A DNA stretch of 64,000 nucleotides from an uncultured Alphaproteobacteria bacterium (lineage in GTDB: Bacteria > Pseudomonadota > Alphaproteobacteria > Micropepsales > Micropepsaceae): assembly GCA_903862715.1 (NCBI GenBank), contig CAIOYY010000063.1, forward strand, positions 1 through 64,000, in the 5' to 3' direction. The position numbers and the translations under genes were made by a program. Below, piece after piece: positions 44,108 through 52,461 of this stretch (position 1 is its first letter; every line of letters starts with the position of its first letter). The notes beneath the pieces are model-generated. The model had not been told where the DNA came from. It made no database searches and saw only the letters and a program-made list of their open reading frames with translations.

Positions 44108-44968
44108 ATGCTGGTCGCGTCGGCCCGGTTTCTTGCGCTCTTTCCCGTGCTGCTTTCTGCCATTGTCTTCCCCGGTTCCGTATATGCGGCAGGCGGAGAG
44201 ATCGCGGACGACCCGTCCTCGACGCTGGAGCTGGAATATAGCCTCTATGCCGGGGGGATACCCCTCGGCCGGGTCGATCTGAATGCGCGGATTCGGGGCG
44301 ATTCCTATACTGCGGCCTCGACCCTAGAGACGGTCGGGGTAGCGAGCGCATTGTGGGAAGCCAAGCTTGAGGCGACCTCCTATGGCGTCCTTGCGGGACG
44401 CGATCTTAGCCCCGCTAATTACGATGCTTTCTCGATCCATGCCGCCACCAACTGGAGACGTCAGCAGGTGACGCTCTCCTACATCAACGACGTTCCGACG
44501 GTGACGCCGAACCCGCCTTATTCGCGGCCGATCGAAATGGCCGACGACGACAAGCGCGACACGCTCGATCCGGTCAGCGCGCTTGTATTCTTCACCACCA
44601 GCTTCGAAGCGAACGAGGAAAATCCCTGCGGTCTTATGGCGCCGGTGTTCGATGGGCGCCGCCGTTACAACGTGTCGCTGGATTTCGTCCGCAACACCAA
44701 CGTCAATATGGATAACGGCCTCTATAACGGTGAGGCCGAGGTCTGCAAGCTTGAATATGAACGCGTCGCGGGGCCGCGCCAGCGCGTTTTCGAGGGCGAT
44801 GATGTGCCGGAGGTTTTTGGCTGGATCACATCGCTTCAGAGTACGGCCGATCCTGCGCGCACCTATCTTCTTCCCCTGCGCCTGTGGGTGGAGACCGATT
44901 ACGGGATGATCGTCGCGCTGCTCACGAGCATTCGGCTCGACGGCACCAACCTTACGAAGATTAATTAG
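44108..44968 (+). CDS. DUF3108-family periplasmic protein
   Basis: A 286-residue protein with a signal peptide (LFPVLLSAIVFPGSVYA, cleavage near YA-AG). The mature part starts LELEYSLYAGGIPLGRVDLN and continues FFTTSFEANEENPCG, YNVSLDF and PLRLWVETDYGMIVALLTSI. This is the DUF3108 pattern of beta-rich periplasmic proteins with no settled function. The start ATG follows AGATAGGAG. The gene lies between ino1 and the FGGY kinase gene, 100 bases from the latter. A role in lipid or envelope handling is a guess from context. Confidence 0.78.
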   Translation: MLVASARFLALFPVLLSAIVFPGSVYAAGGEIADDPSSTLELEYSLYAGGIPLGRVDLNARIRGDSYTAASTLETVGVASALWEAKLEATSYGVLAGRDLSPANYDAFSIHAATNWRRQQVTLSYINDVPTVTPNPPYSRPIEMADDDKRDTLDPVSALVFFTTSFEANEENPCGLMAPVFDGRRRYNVSLDFVRNTNVNMDNGLYNGEAEVCKLEYERVAGPRQRVFEGDDVPEVFGWITSLQSTADPARTYLLPLRLWVETDYGMIVALLTSIRLDGTNLTKIN

Positions 44969-45070
44969 AAAAGCGCGCCTGAAGCGCGGGCCGTACCGCC
45001 AATTGCAGCGCGCTCCCCCCGTGTGACACACTCTTTGTCATATTGAATCGGGGAACGGGGCATTTCGCAC

Positions 45071-46642
45071 ATGACGCTCGCCGCCGGCGGCTTGGTCCTC
45101 GGCTATGATTTCGGTACGTCCGCCGTAAAAGCCGCGCTCTTCCGACGCGACGGCAGCGTGGTTGCGCGTGCCAATGTTGCCTATCCGCTGTCACTGCCCG
45201 CGCCGGGCTGGGCCGAACAGGATCCATCGCATTGGTGGGCGGCGATGCGCGACGTGACGGCGCGCGTTCTTGGCGCCGCCAATGTTGATACGGGTGAGAT
45301 CGAAGCCATCGGTATTTGCGCCCAGATGTGCGGCGTCGTGCTGGTCGATAAATCGGGCAGTGCTCTCGGAAAATGTCTGATTTGGCTCGATACGCGTTCC
45401 GGCGCGCTGGCGCGGCGGGTGTTTGGCGGCTGGCCGAATGTTGCCGGTTACAGCCTTCCCAATCTGATCCGCTGGCTGCGGTTGACCGGTGGTGCGCCCA
45501 ATCTTCAAGGCAAGGACGCGACCTCGAAAATTCTCTGGCTGCGCGCGGAAGATGCGAGTGCCTGGGAACAAGCCGAGAAAATTCTCGACGTTAAAGATTA
45601 TCTTGTGCGCCGCTGTACCGACCGCTCGGTCACAAGTTTCGATTGTGCGCATCTGACCTGGGTTTTCGATTCCCGCGCCGGGAAGAAGCACTGGTCGAAA
45701 GTACTGATGGATCGTCTGGGCCTGAAAGAAAGCCTGTTTCCGCGCATTGCCAGTGCAACCGATGTGGCGGGAAAACTGACGCCGGTCGCCGCATTCGAAC
45801 TGGGTCTTGCGCCCGGCATTCCGGTTGCCGTCGGGCTCGGCGACGTATCGGCGGCGGCGTTAAGCTCAGGCGCTATCGACGACGGCGCACCGCATCTCTG
45901 CGTCGGCACCAGCGCCTGGTTGGGCGCCCATATTCCGAAATCGAAAGTCAGTCCTTTGACCGGCATTGGCAGCATCTGTCGTGCCGACGGTATCGGTTAT
46001 TTCCTGATCGCGCCGCAGGAAAGCGCCGGGGCCTGCATCAAATGGGCTACCGAAGCCTTGGGCTTTGGCCGCGACGGTTTTGCCGAATTCGAACGCAGCG
46101 CGGCGGAAGCGAACCCTTCCATTGAAGCGCCTTTGTTCATGCCGTGGCTCTATGGCGAGCGCGTGCCCATTCAGGATGAAAATATTCGCGGGGGTTTTCT
46201 AAATATCTCCATCGCACATACCCGTGCCGACATGGCGCACGCGGTCTATGAAGGCGTTGCGCTCAATATGCGCTGGGCGATGACCGAGTTCGACCGCCTG
46301 GGCGCCTGCGCTGGTAAGCCCCTTCGCCTTGTCGGTGGTGGGGGCGGCAGCGCCGTGTGGTGCCAGATTTTCGCCGATGTGCTGCAGCGGCCCGTCGAAT
46401 TGATGGAAGATTCCGATCTCGGCGGCGCCAAGGGCAGCGCCATGGCGGCTTCGGTCGCGGCAGGCTGGTATTCCGATCTCGCAACGGCCTCTGCCATGAC
46501 AAAGGTCGCGCGCGTCTTTGCACCCGACCCGACTTTGGCTTCTCTTTATGCCGCGCGCTTTGCGCGTTTCACCAAAGCCTATAAGCGTGTTCGTGCGTGG
46601 TATCGTCCGACGGCAATACCGGCTGACAAAGGGAGTGCCTGA
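45071..46642 (+). CDS. FGGY-family carbohydrate/polyol kinase
   Basis: A 523-residue sugar kinase of the xylulokinase branch: phosphate-1 loop VLGYDFGTSAVKAALF, APGWAEQDPSHWW, GTSAWLGAHI and the adenosine motif LVGGGGGSAVWCQIFADVL, with DLGGAKGSAMAA near the end. It phosphorylates a pentulose, polyol or similar compound with ATP. Its stop abuts the start of a CDP-alcohol phosphatidyltransferase gene (TGA-ATG), so its product may be the head-group precursor or its recycling partner. That link is inference. Confidence 0.85.
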   Translation: MTLAAGGLVLGYDFGTSAVKAALFRRDGSVVARANVAYPLSLPAPGWAEQDPSHWWAAMRDVTARVLGAANVDTGEIEAIGICAQMCGVVLVDKSGSALGKCLIWLDTRSGALARRVFGGWPNVAGYSLPNLIRWLRLTGGAPNLQGKDATSKILWLRAEDASAWEQAEKILDVKDYLVRRCTDRSVTSFDCAHLTWVFDSRAGKKHWSKVLMDRLGLKESLFPRIASATDVAGKLTPVAAFELGLAPGIPVAVGLGDVSAAALSSGAIDDGAPHLCVGTSAWLGAHIPKSKVSPLTGIGSICRADGIGYFLIAPQESAGACIKWATEALGFGRDGFAEFERSAAEANPSIEAPLFMPWLYGERVPIQDENIRGGFLNISIAHTRADMAHAVYEGVALNMRWAMTEFDRLGACAGKPLRLVGGGGGSAVWCQIFADVLQRPVELMEDSDLGGAKGSAMAASVAAGWYSDLATASAMTKVARVFAPDPTLASLYAARFARFTKAYKRVRAWYRPTAIPADKGSA

Positions 46643-47257
46643 ATGCTCGACGGGTTGAAACGCGATTGGGCGGAACCGATGTGGAAGGCGCTGGCGAAGC
46701 CCCTCGCCAATGCCGGATTTTCTCCCAATCAGGTCACCATCCTCGGCTTCGTCCTCATCCTCGCCAATTGCGCCGCATTCTACTGGCACCACAGCACGCT
46801 GTGGTTCGGCATCGGTCTCATTCTCTCTTTCGCCTTCGACGCGCTCGATGGGGCCGTTGCGCGGATGCGCGGCATGACGAGCAAATTCGGCGGTTATCTC
46901 GATGGCGTCATCGACCGCTATCAGGAAATCGCCGTCTATGCCGTGATTGCGTGGATGACGGGCTGGTGGGCGGCGGCATTTTTTGCCATGACCGGCTCGT
47001 TGATGGTCAGCTACAACAAAGCGCGCACCGCCATCGAAATTCCCATCGAAAATCACAATTGGCCGGATCTTCTCGAGCGCTTCGAACGCATCGTCATTCT
47101 CTGCGTCGCGCTGGTGCTGGATTCCTTTCTGGTCCTTCCCGAAATGCTCGGTACGCGCGTGTTGTTCCTCGCGCTGCTGGTCATCGGCGTGCTGTCGCAC
47201 ATCACGGCGGTACAGCGCTTTTTCCGGGCGAAATCCATGCTGGTCGGCAAAGGCTAG
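46643..47257 (+). CDS. CDP-alcohol phosphatidyltransferase family enzyme
   Basis: A 204-residue membrane enzyme with the complete family signature D..DG..AR........G...D...D, read as DALDGAVARMRGMTSKFGGY-LDGVID. It has about six membrane spans. It transfers a phosphatidyl group from CDP-diacylglycerol (or a similar CDP-lipid) to an alcohol such as glycerol-3-phosphate, serine or inositol phosphate. The ino1 and CdsA-like genes nearby favour inositol phosphate, as in PIP synthase; the sequence alone does not prove it. It starts directly after the kinase stop. Confidence 0.87.
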   Translation: MLDGLKRDWAEPMWKALAKPLANAGFSPNQVTILGFVLILANCAAFYWHHSTLWFGIGLILSFAFDALDGAVARMRGMTSKFGGYLDGVIDRYQEIAVYAVIAWMTGWWAAAFFAMTGSLMVSYNKARTAIEIPIENHNWPDLLERFERIVILCVALVLDSFLVLPEMLGTRVLFLALLVIGVLSHITAVQRFFRAKSMLVGKG

Positions 47258-47352
47258 AACCGGGCCGCTTCGCCGGTTGATTTCGCCAAGGCTTCTGGTA
47301 GCGTCCGAAATTAGGGGATAGATCAACTAATTTCCCGTCACGGATTTCGAAC

Positions 47353-48153
47353 ATGCCTATCGGTGCCGCATTGGAAGAACTTGAACTCAGCTCCCCCCAG
47401 GTGCGTGAGCTTGCCGAGTTCTATGCAGAAAGTTTCAGTCTGCATCGCAGCTTTCGCGGCGCGAATGCGCTTTGCACGGCACCGGGGCGCACGCTAAAAC
47501 TCGTTCCAGGCGACGCCAACCGCCTTGTGGGCGCGCAGTTCCGGTTTTCTTCCCGGCCCGATTTCGATGCCTTTACGGAACACCTATCGGCATCAGGTAT
47601 TTCCGTGGCCGAAAAGACCGGCGGCGTGTCTGTGACAGACCCCGAGGGACATATATTGCGCTTCCGCTATGGCACGGATCAGAACCCTGCCAATGGGGAC
47701 GCCCGGCTGCAGCATTTCGCGCTACGCACACCCGATCCCGAAACGCTGGTGGCGTTCTACGCCGATAAACTCGGCTTCATCGTGTCCGATTTTGTGCGCG
47801 ACGAAGAAGGCGTGTTGCGCGCCGCCTTTCTGCGCACCGATGACGAGCATCATGCATTGGCCATTTTCCGCTCCGCCGAAGCGCGCTTCGACCACTTCTC
47901 CTGCGAAGTCGAGAGCTGGACGGAATTGCGCGACTGGGCCGACAGGGTTTGCGCGAACGGCATCCCGCTCGCCTGGGGCGTCGGACGCCACGGGCCCGGA
48001 AACGACACCTTCTTTATGGTGAAGGATCCCGACGGCAATCTCGCCGAGATATCGGCCGAGCTGGAACGCTGTGCTCCCGAACGCGCGACAGGTCTGTGGC
48101 CGCATCGCCCCGAGACGTTGAATCGCTGGGGCGTTGCGATCATGCGCAGCTGA
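47353..48153 (+). CDS. VOC-superfamily extradiol-type dioxygenase
   Basis: A 266-residue two-module vicinal-oxygen-chelate protein. The second module has a complete 2-His-1-Glu triad: His121 (LQHFALRTPD), His181 (FDHFSCEVES) and Glu232 (LAEISAELE). The GRHGPGNDTFFMVKDPDGN segment is typical of type I extradiol dioxygenases such as 2,3-dihydroxybiphenyl dioxygenase. It probably cleaves a catechol next to the diol. The FAD monooxygenase begins 19 bases after its stop, so they are likely co-transcribed in one aromatic pathway. Confidence 0.83.
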   Translation: MPIGAALEELELSSPQVRELAEFYAESFSLHRSFRGANALCTAPGRTLKLVPGDANRLVGAQFRFSSRPDFDAFTEHLSASGISVAEKTGGVSVTDPEGHILRFRYGTDQNPANGDARLQHFALRTPDPETLVAFYADKLGFIVSDFVRDEEGVLRAAFLRTDDEHHALAIFRSAEARFDHFSCEVESWTELRDWADRVCANGIPLAWGVGRHGPGNDTFFMVKDPDGNLAEISAELERCAPERATGLWPHRPETLNRWGVAIMRS

Positions 48154-48172
48154 CGCGCGAATCCCGCCCTCC

Positions 48173-49726
48173 ATGACCGGAACCCGGCAAACCGATGCGG
48201 ATGTGCTGATCGTGGGCGCGGGCCCCGTGGGGCTGACGCTCGCCAATCTGCTCGGCACCTATGGTGTTTCGACTGTCGTCATCGAGCGCAATCCCGGTAC
48301 GGTGGGTGAGCCGCGCGCGGTCTCCATCGACGATGAATCCTTGCGCACCATGCAGGCCGTCGGTCTGGACGACGCGGTTTTGAAAGACGTCGTGCAGGCC
48401 TATGGCGTGCAGTATTTCTCCTGGCGCGGCGAACCACTCGCGCAAATTCTTCCGACCCGCCAGGAATTCGGCTTCCCGAAACGCAATGCCTTCCGCCAGG
48501 TATTGTTCGAACGCACCCTGCGCACGGGCGCGGAGCGGTTTGCGAATGTCCGAATGCTGTTCGAACATGAACTCCTGTCGTTCGAAGAACGCGATGGTGT
48601 GGCGCTCTGTCAGGTCCGCAACCCTGAAGGCGTAACCGAACTCCGTGCCAAGTGGATGGTGGGTTGCGACGGTGGGCGCAGTCCGGTGCGCGAAGCCTGC
48701 GGCATCGCCATGGCGGGCAATACCTTTCCGCAGCGCTGGCTGATCGTCGATCTCGATGGCCGCACCACGCCTCTGCGTCATACCCAGACCTTCTGCGATC
48801 CCGTGCGCCCCGCCATCCGGCTTCCCGGCCCGCATGCGACATTGCGTTATGAATTCATGCTGCGCCCGCATGAGGACGAGGCCTTCGCCCTTGATGAGAA
48901 CCGCTTTCGCGGCTGGATCGCGGATCGCAACCCCGCCGATCGCGATCTCCATCTTGTGCGCAAGGTCGTCTACACCTTTCATGCGCGCGTCGCCGAGCGT
49001 TGGCGCAAGAGCCGTGTTTTTCTCGCAGGCGATGCCGCACATCTCAGCCCGCCTTTTGCGGGGCAGGGCCTGAACAGCGGCATCCGCGATGCCTTCAATC
49101 TCGGCTGGAAACTGGCGTCCGTTTTGAAATGGGGCGCACCCGACGCGCTGCTCGATTCCTACGAGCCCGAGCGCCGTCCGCATGCGGCGGCGCTTATTCA
49201 GATGTCGCTGCGCATCGGTGTCTTCATGCAGCCGAAATCGCGCCTTCACGCGATGCTGATGCAGACCGCATTGAAGCTCGCCTGCCTTATTCCCTCCGCG
49301 CGCGATTACATTCTGCAACTGAAATTCAAGCCGAAACCCTATCTCTATGAAGGCTTCTTCGAAAGAACCGCGAACGCGCCGCATTCCGAAATGCTGCCGC
49401 AGCCTTTGGTCGAATGTCCCGACCGCACCACCTGCCGTCTCGACGCGCTTCTGGGTGAAGGTTTTGCCGTGATCGGCTGGGATACGCCCGAATTTCGCAA
49501 GCGCGCCGCCTCGCTTACGCCTTTTAACGCGCCTATTCGCGTGGTCGCGCTCACCCGTACCCATGAGGATTTTATCGATGCCGCGCCCGAACATATTTTA
49601 CGCGCGCGCGATCCCGGCGGTACGCTCGATGCCTTTCTGAAGGACCGGAACGCCGAAGCCATTGTGGTGCGGCCGGACCGTTTCTGGTCGCGTATGGGAA
49701 AGTTGCTGCAAGGAAATACCGCATGA
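48173..49726 (+). CDS. FAD-dependent aromatic monooxygenase (MhpA-like)
   Basis: About 517 residues of the PheA/TfdB/MhpA hydroxylase group. The FAD motif is DVLIVGAGPVGLTLANLL, the DG motif GCDGGRSPVREACG and the GD motif VFLAGDAAHLSPPFAGQGLN. The length and the RAVSIDDESLRTMQAVGL segment resemble 3-(3-hydroxyphenyl)propionate hydroxylase MhpA. It would hydroxylate a phenolic acid, using NAD(P)H and oxygen, to feed the adjacent extradiol dioxygenase. ATG 48173 is preferred over TTG/ATG upstream. Its stop overlaps the CitE-like start (ATGA). Confidence 0.88.
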   Translation: MTGTRQTDADVLIVGAGPVGLTLANLLGTYGVSTVVIERNPGTVGEPRAVSIDDESLRTMQAVGLDDAVLKDVVQAYGVQYFSWRGEPLAQILPTRQEFGFPKRNAFRQVLFERTLRTGAERFANVRMLFEHELLSFEERDGVALCQVRNPEGVTELRAKWMVGCDGGRSPVREACGIAMAGNTFPQRWLIVDLDGRTTPLRHTQTFCDPVRPAIRLPGPHATLRYEFMLRPHEDEAFALDENRFRGWIADRNPADRDLHLVRKVVYTFHARVAERWRKSRVFLAGDAAHLSPPFAGQGLNSGIRDAFNLGWKLASVLKWGAPDALLDSYEPERRPHAAALIQMSLRIGVFMQPKSRLHAMLMQTALKLACLIPSARDYILQLKFKPKPYLYEGFFERTANAPHSEMLPQPLVECPDRTTCRLDALLGEGFAVIGWDTPEFRKRAASLTPFNAPIRVVALTRTHEDFIDAAPEHILRARDPGGTLDAFLKDRNAEAIVVRPDRFWSRMGKLLQGNTA

Positions 49727-50634
49727 CCGATGTCACGCCGCAAAACGCGAGCCGGCGTTTTCGTTCCTGGCTTTATGTGCCGGGCGACCGTCAGCGCATG
49801 ATCGAGAAGGCCCTTGGTCTTCCGACCGACGCCATCATGTTCGATCTCGAGGACGGCGTTGCTTTAAGCGAAAAGCCGGCTGCGAGGCGTCTTGTGTCGG
49901 CGATGCTGGACTCATTTGCGGGCGCGCCGTCCGGCGGCCCCGCGCGCTACGTCCGTGTCGGCGTGGTCGCCTCGGCTGAGATCGCCGCCGATCTCGATGC
50001 CGCTGTGCGCGCGGGATGCGACGGCATCGTTCTGCCCAAAGTGGAACGCGCCGAAGAAATCGTAACGGCGGCTTCGCAGATCACGGCGCTGGAATCCGCG
50101 CGCGGGTTACAGCCGGGCGCAATGCGTCTTCTCGCCAGTATCGAAAGCCCCGCCAGTCTTTTCAATGCGCACGCCATCGCATTGGCGTCGCGCCGGATCG
50201 TAGGACTCATTTTCGGTGCGGAGGATTACGCCCGCGCCATGGGGCTTCCCTTGCGCCGTGAAGGGGAGGCGGTCGATCTTCTTTACGCCCGTTCGCATAT
50301 CGCAACCGTCGCTGCGGCGGTGGGCATACAGGCGGTCGATGGCATCTGGCCGCACCTCGCTGACAACGAGGGGCTCAAAGCTTATGCCACACAGGCGCGT
50401 CGCCTCGGCCTCACCGGCATGTCCCTCCTTCATCCAAACCAGATCGATCCCGTGAACGTGGCGTTCGCGCCTACGGCGGGAGATATCGTCTATGCCGAAT
50501 CGGTTCTGAAGGCTTTTTCGGAAGCGCAGCAGCGCGGCTCAGGTGTCAGCGCGCTGAACGGTCAGTTTCTCGATGCGCCGATTGTCGAACGCGCGCGTCA
50601 GATTCTGGAACTCGGCAAATCCCTGAAGGTATGA
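49723..50634 (+). CDS. HpcH/HpaI aldolase / citrate lyase beta (CitE-like) protein
   Basis: A 303-residue TIM-barrel lyase: SWLYVPGDRQRMIEKAL, IMFDLEDGVALSEK (Mg-binding Asp/Glu), LLASIESPASLFNA and IFGAEDYARAMG are the CitE/CitE-like signatures. Stand-alone homologues act on malyl-, methylmalyl- or citramalyl-CoA, or related hydroxy-acyl-CoA esters. The ATG overlaps the monooxygenase stop by four bases, making a three-gene operon with the VOC dioxygenase. It may cleave a downstream intermediate of ring cleavage. Confidence 0.88.
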   Translation: MTDVTPQNASRRFRSWLYVPGDRQRMIEKALGLPTDAIMFDLEDGVALSEKPAARRLVSAMLDSFAGAPSGGPARYVRVGVVASAEIAADLDAAVRAGCDGIVLPKVERAEEIVTAASQITALESARGLQPGAMRLLASIESPASLFNAHAIALASRRIVGLIFGAEDYARAMGLPLRREGEAVDLLYARSHIATVAAAVGIQAVDGIWPHLADNEGLKAYATQARRLGLTGMSLLHPNQIDPVNVAFAPTAGDIVYAESVLKAFSEAQQRGSGVSALNGQFLDAPIVERARQILELGKSLKV

Positions 50635-50643
50635 ATAAAAAGC

Positions 50644-51231
50644 TCACAAATCCGCGGGAGGCTGCCAGTTCTCGTGACCATCGAGAAGCTTCGACGGCGG
50701 ATAATCGACGACCTTCTGAAACAGAAGGTGCATGAAAAGGAACAAAGGCTTTGCCTTGAAGACCAGCATCACCGCGCCGTCTTCATAGGCGAAATGCTGA
50801 TGCACGCAGCCATTCTCGACCAGCATCACGTCGCCCGCTTTCCATTCGATGCGCCGCCCGTCGTGAACGTCATATCCCGCGCCGCGTAGGACGAAGAAGC
50901 ACGCGCTGTTCAGATGGCCGTGTTTCTGGCCATAGGCCCCGGGGCCATAGGCTTCGATATGGGTTTCGATGGATTGCGTAACGCGGTTGCGCTGCGGGCT
51001 GATGACGAATTTGCCGTAATGCTGCGGTCCGCCCTTCCAGGGCATATCGGTCGAGGAATAGACGCGCGGCTGATCCAGCAACTCCTTGGTCAGATGGCTA
51101 TAGGTGCCTTCCAGCGCGCGCACGAACGTGCGCTTCTTCTGCCAGGCTTCCCAGATGACAGGTTTTTCGCTGTTATGCCCATGCCCCGGTTCGCCCTGCG
51201 AATGGGCTTCGTGTTCGTCCTTGACGGTCAT
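50644..51231 (-). CDS. Cupin-domain protein
   Basis: About 195 residues with one cupin barrel. The metal motif GAYGQKHGHLNSACFFVLRG-AG keeps H-x-H-type ligands, and GCVHQHFAYED supplies the later His. Its VHQHF motif resembles the bicupin at 23.8 kb (FHQHFN). ATG 51231 with GGGGACACG upstream is preferred over 51258. It is convergent with the CitE-like gene (nine-base gap). The function is unknown; such cupins accompany aromatic catabolic genes. Confidence 0.75.
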   Translation of the reverse strand: MTVKDEHEAHSQGEPGHGHNSEKPVIWEAWQKKRTFVRALEGTYSHLTKELLDQPRVYSSTDMPWKGGPQHYGKFVISPQRNRVTQSIETHIEAYGPGAYGQKHGHLNSACFFVLRGAGYDVHDGRRIEWKAGDVMLVENGCVHQHFAYEDGAVMLVFKAKPLFLFMHLLFQKVVDYPPSKLLDGHENWQPPADL

Positions 51232-51300
51232 CGTGTCCCCGTTTGTTGCTCCAACCATAACCCGTAACGGGGAGCGGTCAAATTCCTCGGACCAACCGGC

Positions 51301-51651
51301 TCACAGGGGCCCTCGAAAAACGAAATAGGCGCCGCCGGCGATCAGCGAGAACCCGACCAGATGGTTCCAGGTAAAGGATTCTTTCAAATACAGTACCGAG
51401 AACCCGGCAAAGACGATCAGCGTGATCACCTCCTGCATCGTCTTTAACTGCGCCGTCGAATAGACCGCGCTGCCCCAGCGATTGGCGGGCACCGCGAGGC
51501 AGTATTCGAAGAACGCGATGCCCCAGCTCACAAGGATGACCAACAGCAAAGGCGCGGTCTTGTATTTCAGATGCCCGTACCAGGCGAAGGTCATGAAGAC
51601 GTTCGATGCGGTGAGAAGAAGAATGGGTGTCAGTGCGGCAGGAAAAGTCAT
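51301..51651 (-). CDS. DUF486/DMT-like small membrane protein
   Basis: About 116 residues with four hydrophobic spans: PILLLTASNVFMTFAWYGHL, LLLVILVSWGIAFFEYCLAV, TLIVFAGFSVLYLKE and HLVGFSLIAGGAYFVF. NVFMTFAWYGHLKYK and the QEVITL segment identify the DUF486 family, related to small multidrug-resistance-like DMT proteins. The function is not established. The start could be ATG 51651 or 51666; no clear ribosome binding site decides. It follows the cupin gene on the same strand but 69 bases upstream. Confidence 0.85.
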   Translation of the reverse strand: MTFPAALTPILLLTASNVFMTFAWYGHLKYKTAPLLLVILVSWGIAFFEYCLAVPANRWGSAVYSTAQLKTMQEVITLIVFAGFSVLYLKESFTWNHLVGFSLIAGGAYFVFRGPL

Positions 51652-51792
51652 GACCGTAAGGCCCATGGGTTCGAGGATTCGGGTGACGCCAGCCTAGCGG
51701 GAAACCCAACAACGCGTCAGAGATATCGATTCAGAGATATACTGGCGCAATCCTGTCTCATCGGCGCATGCTGGTCGCGTTAAGGAAATGAG

Positions 51793-52461
51793 ATGCGCCA
51801 CAAAATTCTTCTAACGGGGTTCGGGCCCTTTCCGGGCATGGAGGTCAATCCGACTGGGCTTCTGATGGCCCGCATCGCGGGCGGTCTGCCGCTGCCGCCT
51901 CGCGCTGACGTTGAAGCTCTGGAGCTCGACACCTCCTACCGCCGCGCGGGCGAACAGCTTGAAGCCGCCCTGGCGCGTTTTCAGCCGGACGCGCTTCTCT
52001 CCTTAGGTGTGGCGGTGGGCGAGCGCGTCTACCGGATCGAACGCCTCGCGGTGAACCTGAACGATTCCGCGTCGCCCGATGCGGATGCCGACCTTCGCAT
52101 CGCGCAGGTGATCGTGGAGGAAGGCCCCGTGGAATATGGTGCAACGCTTCCCCTCGCGGCATTGGAGAAGGCGCTGCGCAAGGCGGGTATCACGGTACGC
52201 ATTTCCGATTCCGCCGGGCGGTATGTGTGCAATCACATCTTCTATTCGGCGTTGCACGCTTTGACGCAGACACAGTCGCTCTGCCGCGCCGGGTTCCTTC
52301 ATGTGCCGGACCCCGGCGCAGGTAACGATTGGCAGATCGGTGAGTACATGGCGACGCTGGAAACCGTCGTCCGGATCAGCGTCGAGGTTCTCTGTGCTGA
52401 TCTCGACGCCGCGAAGCTCAGCCCGGGATCATCTCCGCCAGAAGCTGCCCATACCCTTTGA
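51793..52461 (+). CDS. pcp: Pyroglutamyl-peptidase I (C15)
   Basis: Removes N-terminal pyroglutamate from peptides. The 222 residues begin KILLTGFGPFPGMEVNPT and carry the triad Glu83 (YRIERLAVN), Cys146 (AGRYVCNHIFYSAL) and His170 (GFLHVPD). The length is typical. The released product is 5-oxoproline, and an oxoprolinase-family HyuA/HyuB pair lies 0.8 kb downstream, which may or may not be linked. The 3' end overlaps the convergent Asp/Glu-racemase-like gene by 44 bases. Confidence 0.9.
   Translation: MRHKILLTGFGPFPGMEVNPTGLLMARIAGGLPLPPRADVEALELDTSYRRAGEQLEAALARFQPDALLSLGVAVGERVYRIERLAVNLNDSASPDADADLRIAQVIVEEGPVEYGATLPLAALEKALRKAGITVRISDSAGRYVCNHIFYSALHALTQTQSLCRAGFLHVPDPGAGNDWQIGEYMATLETVVRISVEVLCADLDAAKLSPGSSPPEAAHTL

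Noticed and set aside
47258-47278. AACCGG-N9-CCGGTT hairpin after the CDP-alcohol transferase gene
   Set aside because: Only six pairs and no T-run, so a terminator is not supported.
48140-49594. 484-residue antisense ORF opposite the FAD monooxygenase
   Set aside because: The plus-strand frame has clear GxGxxG, DG and GD motifs; the antisense product matches nothing.
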